From Candidatus Omnitrophota bacterium (lineage in GTDB: Bacteria > Omnitrophota > Koll11 > Gygaellales > Profunditerraquicolaceae), in the NCBI GenBank assembly GCA_028717765.1, contig JAQUNE010000034.1:1-11560 (forward strand): a DNA stretch of 11,560 nt. The letters run 5' to 3'. Positions within the stretch are counted from its first letter, which is position 1. Each line of letters begins with the position of its first letter. Under the pieces are notes generated by a model, which was not told the origin of the DNA, did not search any database, and saw only the letters and a program-made list of their open reading frames with translations. A program made the position numbers and the translations under genes. Below, one piece after another: positions 7,613-11,560 of the stretch.

Positions 7613-9376
7613 ATGATGCATAAACGTTGCGGGATTATGATTCCTTTGTTTTCCATCTATTCCCGTGAGAGTGCGGCAGTAGCAGATCTGGATGATTTAA
7701 AATTAGCCATTGACTTAGCCAGCCTAAGCGGTAATGGCATTTTGCAGCTCTTACCAATGAATGAAATTGGGGCAAATTTCTGCCCCTATGATTCTATAAG
7801 TTCCTTTGCTTTAGAACCGCTTTACTTATCCCTGAGAAACTTACCCCAATGCAAAAACTCCACTATTGATAAAGAAATACATAAGCTAAAGAACAATTTC
7901 CCTATAGATAACGCCTTTCTTGATTATAGAATTAAAAAAGAAAAGATGCAGATCCTTTGGGATATTTTCGTGCAATGGGACCGCTATGATTCTTTAGCCT
8001 TAAAAAAATTTCGTGAAGAAAATTCCTATTGGCTGGAAGATTTTAGCCTTTATAAGGTTTTGAAGAAATATCATCAAAACTTGCCTTGGTATGAGTGGAA
8101 GGAGGAGTTTAAAAGGCGCGAAAAAAGGGCTTTAGAGAATTTTCATATTGAGCATGAAAAGGAAATTAATTTTGAATGCTGGTTACAATGGCAGCTTTTT
8201 CGCCAGCTAAAGGATGTGAGGAAACATGCAGAGGAAAAAAAGGTTTCACTTAAAGGGGACCTGCCGATTTTAGTTTCGCGGGATAGCGCTGATGTCTGGG
8301 CGCATCCGGAATTTTTTAAGTTAGATTTTGCTGCGGGTGCTCCGCCTGATATGTACTGCGCTAAAGGGCAGCGCTGGGGGATGCCGACATATAATTGGGA
8401 AACAATCGCCCAAGATGGTTACCAATATTTGAAAGAGAAGTTAATTTTCGCGCGGAATTTTTATGAGATCTTAAGAATCGACCATGTTGTGGGATTATTC
8501 CGCATCTGGAGCATCCCTTATGCAGAGCCTTTGGAAAATAAGGGGCTGCATGGATTTTTTGATCCGAGAGATGAATCCCTCTGGGCAGAACACGGCAGAA
8601 GGATTTTACGAGTGATCCAGGATAATGCCAATATGCTTTTATGTGCTGAGGATCTAGGTGTAATTCCCAAAGCCTGCACCGATACTTTGCGAGAATTAGG
8701 GATTCCGGGAAACGATGTGCAGCGTTGGGTAAAGGACTGGAAGACGCGCCATGATTTTTTAACGCCCCGGGAATACCGTGAGCTTTCTGTGGCCATGCTT
8801 TCTACGCATGACACCACCAATTGGCCTGCCTGGTGGGAGAATGAGGCTGGGACAGTGGATGAAGATCTTTTCTTGCGTAAATGTAACGAACGGGGGGTTG
8901 ATTTTTTGAGAGTAAAAAATGAACTCTTTGATTTAAGTTGCTCTTGTCATGGGAGGTTACGCTGGCTAGAGCGCATTGACTCAGTAGGCAAACTCGTGGC
9001 GATTCTCGCTAAGAGACAAGAAGAAGTGGGTGATTTTATAGATCTATACATTAATTCCTATCAGGAAAAAGAAAAACTCTGGAAACATTTAGGGATTAAG
9101 GGGCCAATGCGGGAAAAATCTGACCCAGAAATTGTGCGCAAGGCTTTAAAATTAAGCCTCAAGTCAAACGCTTTATTCTGCGTGAATACGATTTTTGACT
9201 GGATGTATCTTACGGATATTTTAGCAGGCGATCCCTATCAATACCGGATCAATACCCCGGGAACTGTCGGCGAGAAGAACTGGTCCTTACGGGTTCCGAT
9301 TGCTTTAGAAGATTTATTAAAGCACAAGGTGATCAAAGAAATCCGCAAGATGGTCGCGGATGCGGGGAGGACTTAA
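7613..9376 (+). CDS. malQ: 4-alpha-glucanotransferase (GH77, amylomaltase family)
   Basis: Transfers alpha-1,4-glucan segments between maltodextrins or glycogen, freeing glucose; cytoplasmic. The GH77 catalytic set is complete: nucleophile D290 in LRIDHVVGLFRIW, acid/base E346 in AEDLGVIP, and the third carboxylate D400 in STHDTTNWPAWW. Other family blocks are QLLPMNEIG, GDLPILVSRDSADVWAHPEFF and GAPPD..(C)AKGQRWGMPTYNW. At 587 residues it is longer than the Thermus type (about 500). Its start, CGIMIPLFSIYS, resembles the group with GI..P.FSLR rather than RSSGILLHPTSLP. Two ATGs (7613, 7616) begin it, neither with a clear ribosome binding site; ATG 7637 is possible but would cut into the conserved start. 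A diverged copy of its last 27 codons lies at 10964-11044. Confidence 0.93.
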   Translation: MMHKRCGIMIPLFSIYSRESAAVADLDDLKLAIDLASLSGNGILQLLPMNEIGANFCPYDSISSFALEPLYLSLRNLPQCKNSTIDKEIHKLKNNFPIDNAFLDYRIKKEKMQILWDIFVQWDRYDSLALKKFREENSYWLEDFSLYKVLKKYHQNLPWYEWKEEFKRREKRALENFHIEHEKEINFECWLQWQLFRQLKDVRKHAEEKKVSLKGDLPILVSRDSADVWAHPEFFKLDFAAGAPPDMYCAKGQRWGMPTYNWETIAQDGYQYLKEKLIFARNFYEILRIDHVVGLFRIWSIPYAEPLENKGLHGFFDPRDESLWAEHGRRILRVIQDNANMLLCAEDLGVIPKACTDTLRELGIPGNDVQRWVKDWKTRHDFLTPREYRELSVAMLSTHDTTNWPAWWENEAGTVDEDLFLRKCNERGVDFLRVKNELFDLSCSCHGRLRWLERIDSVGKLVAILAKRQEEVGDFIDLYINSYQEKEKLWKHLGIKGPMREKSDPEIVRKALKLSLKSNALFCVNTIFDWMYLTDILAGDPYQYRINTPGTVGEKNWSLRVPIALEDLLKHKVIKEIRKMVADAGRT

Positions 9377-9380
9377 TATT

Positions 9381-9556
9381 ATTTTGCTGTGTGCATTTGC
9401 TCGCGTGCGGAAAACTTTTGCCGTGCACTACGGTTTACGCCTCTCTTTCGGGCAGTATGCTCACGCAGGTCAACGCGACCTTTCGTTCGGCGTAAATCCT
9501 TGTGCACTTTTGCCAAGAGTTTTCTTATGCACGCTCCCAAACGCCCACAGCAAAAT
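9381..9556. repeat. Long imperfect inverted repeat directly after malQ
   Basis: The left arm (9381-9441) and right arm (9489-9556) are imperfect reverse complements over about 61 and 68 bases, with roughly four of five positions pairing by eye. The outermost 11 bases are perfect (ATTTTGCTGTG with CACAGCAAAAT). The inner end pairs GGTTTACGCC (9432-9441) with GGCGTAAATCC (9489-9499). Between them GTGCAC, GAAAACT and GCGTGC also match, with small gaps. The apex holds a further hairpin, AGGTC(AACGC)GACCT at 9467-9481. It begins five bases after the malQ stop. It could be a MITE-like element, a structured RNA or an extended 3' hairpin. I found no transposase and no clear target-site duplication. 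A 67-codon open frame across it is a by-product of the repeat. Confidence 0.8.
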
Positions 9557-9572
9557 TCAATAATTTAAAGCG

Positions 9573-9627
9573 AAAGTTATTAACAGGGTAGGTGACGTTT
9601 AACGTCACCTGCGTTGAAGATAACTTT
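9573..9627. repeat. Nested hairpin upstream of the TPR gene
   Basis: The outer arms AAAGTTAT (9573-9580) and ATAACTTT (9620-9627) enclose a perfect inverted repeat AGGTGACGTT-T-AACGTCACCT (9590-9610), with AAC/GTT pairs in the intervening loop. The right outer arm is also the loop of a competing hairpin TTGAAG/CTTCAA (9614-9619 and 9629-9634), so two folds are mutually exclusive. No T tract follows. Together with the long repeat at 9381-9556 this accounts for most of the 357-base gap between malQ and the TPR gene. Confidence 0.6.
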
Positions 9628-9671
9628 ACTTCAAGAATCTAGGAATTTCTGGATAACTGTTGTAGGGAATT

Positions 9672-9677
9672 TATAAT
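9672..9677 (+). promoter_or_regulatory. Candidate -10 box for the TPR gene
   Basis: A consensus TATAAT in AT-rich sequence lies 56 bases before the ATG at 9734, and a separate promoter is expected here after 300 bases of repeats. No convincing -35 hexamer is present at the right spacing (CTGGAT at 9649-9654 is the best, and poor), so this is tentative. Confidence 0.35.
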
Positions 9678-9733
9678 AGAATTTATGGTGGAGATAATTT
9701 TGGTTGGTGTAGGATAGAAGCGAAGGAGAAGAA

Positions 9734-10936
9734 ATGGAAGAACAAAAAACCAATGGCGTTAAAACGCTAGGTAGCTTGTTATTGGCGTGTTCTATTTTTG
9801 GATTTTTTGCGGGTTTTCTTGTTGCAATGTCCAGTGGTAAACCATCTTTTATAGATACGGCTATGCGTTACTTTGGTATTCTTTTTCCGCTAAGTTGCCT
9901 TGTCGCCTCAATCGGATTATTAAGACTAAAAAATTGGGGCCGCAGTTTAACCATAGGTAACGTCTTAATACTATCATTAGGATTCTCTTTTGGCATTCTT
10001 TCTGACTTTAGGGCAGTTATCAAAGAGGATGGTTGGATCGGTTCTATACTTATGTGGATAGTTATCATTGGTTTGTCTGCCAAAATAATTCATTTTCTTA
10101 CCCGTCCCAAAGTAAAGGAGCAGTTTCAATATGCCCATTTTAAAATAGAAGCGGTCAATCAAGATAGATCTAGAATGATTTTAAGGTGGAGAATTTTAGC
10201 AATTTTCAGTGTAATTATCATAGTAGCAATTTTAGTAGCAGTTTCCTATAAAAGCGCTAAAGAAAAATCTTTAGATTATTTTAACAAAGGATTGACCCAT
10301 TTCGATAAAAATAATTATGATCAAGCTATTTCTTATTTTTCGAAAGCTATAAACTTAAACCCCAATAATCCAGAATCATATTACAATAGAGGGCTTATCT
10401 ATTCATTAAAGAATGATTTTGATCAAGCTATATATAATTATAATGAAGCAATCAAATTGAATTCTCAATGGAAAGAGCCTTACATCAATAGAGGCATTGC
10501 GTATTATTATAAAAATTCATTTGACGCAGCTATTTCTGATTTAACTGAAGCAATAAAGTTAAATCCTGAAGATCAAAAGGCATACTATAATAGAGGGCTC
10601 GCTTATTGTAAAAAAAATAATTTTAGCCAAGCTATATCCGATTTTAGTAAGGCAATTCAAATTAATAAAAATTATCTCCTTGCTTATGACAATAGAGCTT
10701 TCGCTTATTTTAGAGAAGGAAATTTTGAACAAGCTATGCATGATTTAAATAAAGCTATAGAAATAGATCCCAATCATGCTTTAACATATGTCCATCGAGC
10801 AGAAATATATTTTGAGAAGAAAGACTATGAAAAAAGTTGGGAAGATGTGCATAAATTAGAATTATTGGGAAAGAGTGATCAAATTGACCGAGGCTTCTTA
10901 GAAAAACTTAAAAAGGCATCTGGGAGGGAAGAATAA
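9734..10936 (+). CDS. Membrane protein with six tetratricopeptide repeats
   Basis: A 400-residue protein with hydrophobic segments at about 11-32, 42-64, 72-91, 100-121 and 152-172, then six consecutive 34-residue TPRs from about 178 to 385. The repeats follow the consensus YYNRGLxYxxKxxFxQAIxDxxKAIxLNP. TPR arrays bind peptides or proteins, so this is probably a membrane-tethered scaffold; the partner is unknown. The start is secure: AAGGAG ends five bases before the ATG. Codon use and composition look AT-richer than the biosynthetic operon, partly because the TPRs are rich in N, K, Y and I. The gene stands alone between the hairpin region and the malQ remnant, which suggests it arrived with that segment. 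I cannot name a specific family. Confidence 0.85.
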   Translation: MEEQKTNGVKTLGSLLLACSIFGFFAGFLVAMSSGKPSFIDTAMRYFGILFPLSCLVASIGLLRLKNWGRSLTIGNVLILSLGFSFGILSDFRAVIKEDGWIGSILMWIVIIGLSAKIIHFLTRPKVKEQFQYAHFKIEAVNQDRSRMILRWRILAIFSVIIIVAILVAVSYKSAKEKSLDYFNKGLTHFDKNNYDQAISYFSKAINLNPNNPESYYNRGLIYSLKNDFDQAIYNYNEAIKLNSQWKEPYINRGIAYYYKNSFDAAISDLTEAIKLNPEDQKAYYNRGLAYCKKNNFSQAISDFSKAIQINKNYLLAYDNRAFAYFREGNFEQAMHDLNKAIEIDPNHALTYVHRAEIYFEKKDYEKSWEDVHKLELLGKSDQIDRGFLEKLKKASGREE

Positions 10937-10963
10937 GCTGGAAACTAGGATTAATAAAAATTG

Positions 10964-11044
10964 ACGGTTGCCTTAGAGTATTTATTAGAGCACAAAGTGA
11001 CCAAAGAAATCCGCAAGATGATCACAGATGTGGGACGAGTATAG
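10964..11044 (+). pseudogene. Diverged copy of the malQ 3' end (27 codons)
   Basis: These 81 bases align without gaps to the last 81 bases of malQ (9296-9376), with 62 identical positions by hand count. In the malQ frame they read TVALEYLLEHKVTKEIRKM, then ITDVGRV and TAG; 17 of 26 residues match PIALEDLLKHKVIKEIRKM and VADAGRT. The frame is closed by a TAA nine bases upstream of the aligned part, and there is no start codon of its own, so it is a remnant. The second copy places the inverted repeats and the TPR gene between two malQ tails. Divergence of about 23% means the duplication is old, or the two tails came from different malQ alleles. Confidence 0.85.
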
Positions 11045-11045
11045 T

Positions 11046-11086
11046 GGGGACGTTCCCCGAGGTGCTACCCTTTCAGAAGGACTAGC
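11046..11086. repeat. Two small hairpins before ttcA
   Basis: GGGGA-CGT-TCCCC (11046-11058) begins two bases after the stop of the malQ remnant. It resembles short GC-rich palindromes found as extragenic repeats, though one copy alone does not prove this. It is followed by GCTA(C)CCTT-TCAG-AAGG(AC)TAGC (11064-11086), a 4+4-bp stem with a tetraloop. The sequence after it (CTTTAAATTT) is only moderately T-rich, so terminator function is uncertain. Confidence 0.45.
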
Positions 11087-11100
11087 CTTTAAATTTCAAA

Positions 11101-11560
11101 ATGTCACTTATTCAGGGTAAGGAATTCTATATTTCAAAAAGAGTCGGTAAGGCGATTACCGATTATAATATGCTTGCTGATGGCGATAAAATTGCCGTAG
11201 CAGTTTCAGGCGGTAAGGACAGCTTGACTATGCTGCGTGTCTTGCAAGATCGCCAGGCGTTTGTACCGATAAAATATAAGCTGCTGGCAGTGCATGTGGA
11301 TATGGGCTATCCCTGCCAGCATCCTAAAATCCTGGCAGAGTATTTCAAAAAGCAGGGAGTAGAATACCATATTGAAAAAATTGATATTTTAAAAGGAAAA
11401 ACCCGCAAAGATATTTCTTGTTTCTGGTGTTCCTGGAATCGCCGTAAGGCCTTATTTAGTGTAGCAGACCGTTTTGGCTGCACAAAAGTTGCCCTTGGCC
11501 ACCATAAGGATGATATTATTGAAACGATTCTGATGAACCTTTTCTTTCATGGAGAAATTT
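11101..11560 (+). CDS. ttcA: TtcA-like tRNA 2-thiocytidine synthetase (3' end off window)
   Basis: ATP-dependent, Fe-S-containing PP-loop enzyme; the TtcA family thiolates C32 of certain tRNAs. The 153 visible codons start SLIQGKEFYISKRVGKAI, then DYNMLADGDKIAVAVSGGKDS, where SGGKDS is the ATP pyrophosphatase P-loop at about residues 36-41. The CxxC cluster motif SCFWCSWNRRKAL and GCTKVALGHHKDDIIETILMN follow, both hallmarks of TtcA/TtuA proteins. The zinc-finger N-terminus of TtuA is absent, favouring TtcA. The ATG at 11101 fits the family start, but the only Shine-Dalgarno-like run (GAAGGA) is about 18 bases away. No stop is reached by the right edge. Confidence 0.88.
   Translation, partial: MSLIQGKEFYISKRVGKAITDYNMLADGDKIAVAVSGGKDSLTMLRVLQDRQAFVPIKYKLLAVHVDMGYPCQHPKILAEYFKKQGVEYHIEKIDILKGKTRKDISCFWCSWNRRKALFSVADRFGCTKVALGHHKDDIIETILMNLFFHGEI

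Noticed and set aside
9360..9563. 67-codon + strand open frame overlapping the malQ end
   Set aside because: It lies almost entirely inside the long inverted repeat, has no ribosome binding site of its own, and its translation shows no domain-like pattern. It is better explained as chance openness.
9377..9733. Possible tRNA or known ncRNA in the gap after malQ
   Set aside because: No cloverleaf with TTC-loop or acceptor pairing could be found, and the pairing present is one long hairpin and one nested hairpin.

Overview
The window reads as a bacterial chromosomal segment of moderate GC content. One densely packed biosynthetic operon on the + strand fills the left two thirds, followed by looser genes with repeats between them. 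Gene content and style (short class I KARI, GH77 enzyme of the extended type, membrane-anchored TPR protein, housekeeping genes with 4-bp ATGA overlaps) would fit a candidate-phylum bacterium such as Omnitrophota. That placement is an inference from style, not from a diagnostic marker.

Region 1 (1-87) does not belong with what follows. On the minus strand it encodes the last residues of ribosomal protein S11 (rpsK) and, four bases later, the first residues of S4 (rpsD). At about base 87/88 this stops abruptly, and the + strand continues in the middle of ilvD. Both sides are cut inside a gene, so this is an assembly chimera or a rearrangement breakpoint.

Region 2 (88-7465) is an operon: ilvD (3' part), ilvB, ilvN, ilvC, leuA, a small membrane-anchored protein of unknown function, aroE and a type IV prepilin peptidase. 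Nearly all junctions overlap (4, 1, 16, up to 26, 4 and 4 bases); only ilvN-ilvC has a gap, of 46 bases. IlvBN, IlvC and IlvD take pyruvate to the valine and leucine keto-acid precursor, and LeuA commits it to leucine. AroE serves aromatic amino acids, and the peptidase matures type IV pilin-like proteins. A GC-rich hairpin follows the last stop codon. The KARI has a glutamate at the end of its second beta strand and lacks the usual arginine/serine phosphate-binding loop, which suggests NADH use.

Region 3 (7466-9376) holds a 147-base spacer with two hairpins and a perfect 12-bp palindrome of LacI-family operator type, then malQ, a GH77 4-alpha-glucanotransferase with all three catalytic carboxylates.

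Region 4 (9377-11044) is the most unusual part. Directly after the malQ stop lies a long imperfect inverted repeat (about 176 bases, arms of 61 and 68), then a second nested hairpin, then a gene for a five-helix membrane protein with six TPRs. The region ends in an 81-base diverged copy of the malQ 3' end, still in frame through its stop. The repeats and the TPR gene are therefore bracketed by two malQ tails. This suggests insertion at the malQ 3' end, or collapse of an old malQ tandem duplication.

Region 5 (11045-11560) has two small hairpins and the 5' part of a ttcA-like tRNA 2-thiolation gene that runs off the right edge. I saw no tRNA or rRNA gene, no CRISPR array and no transposase.
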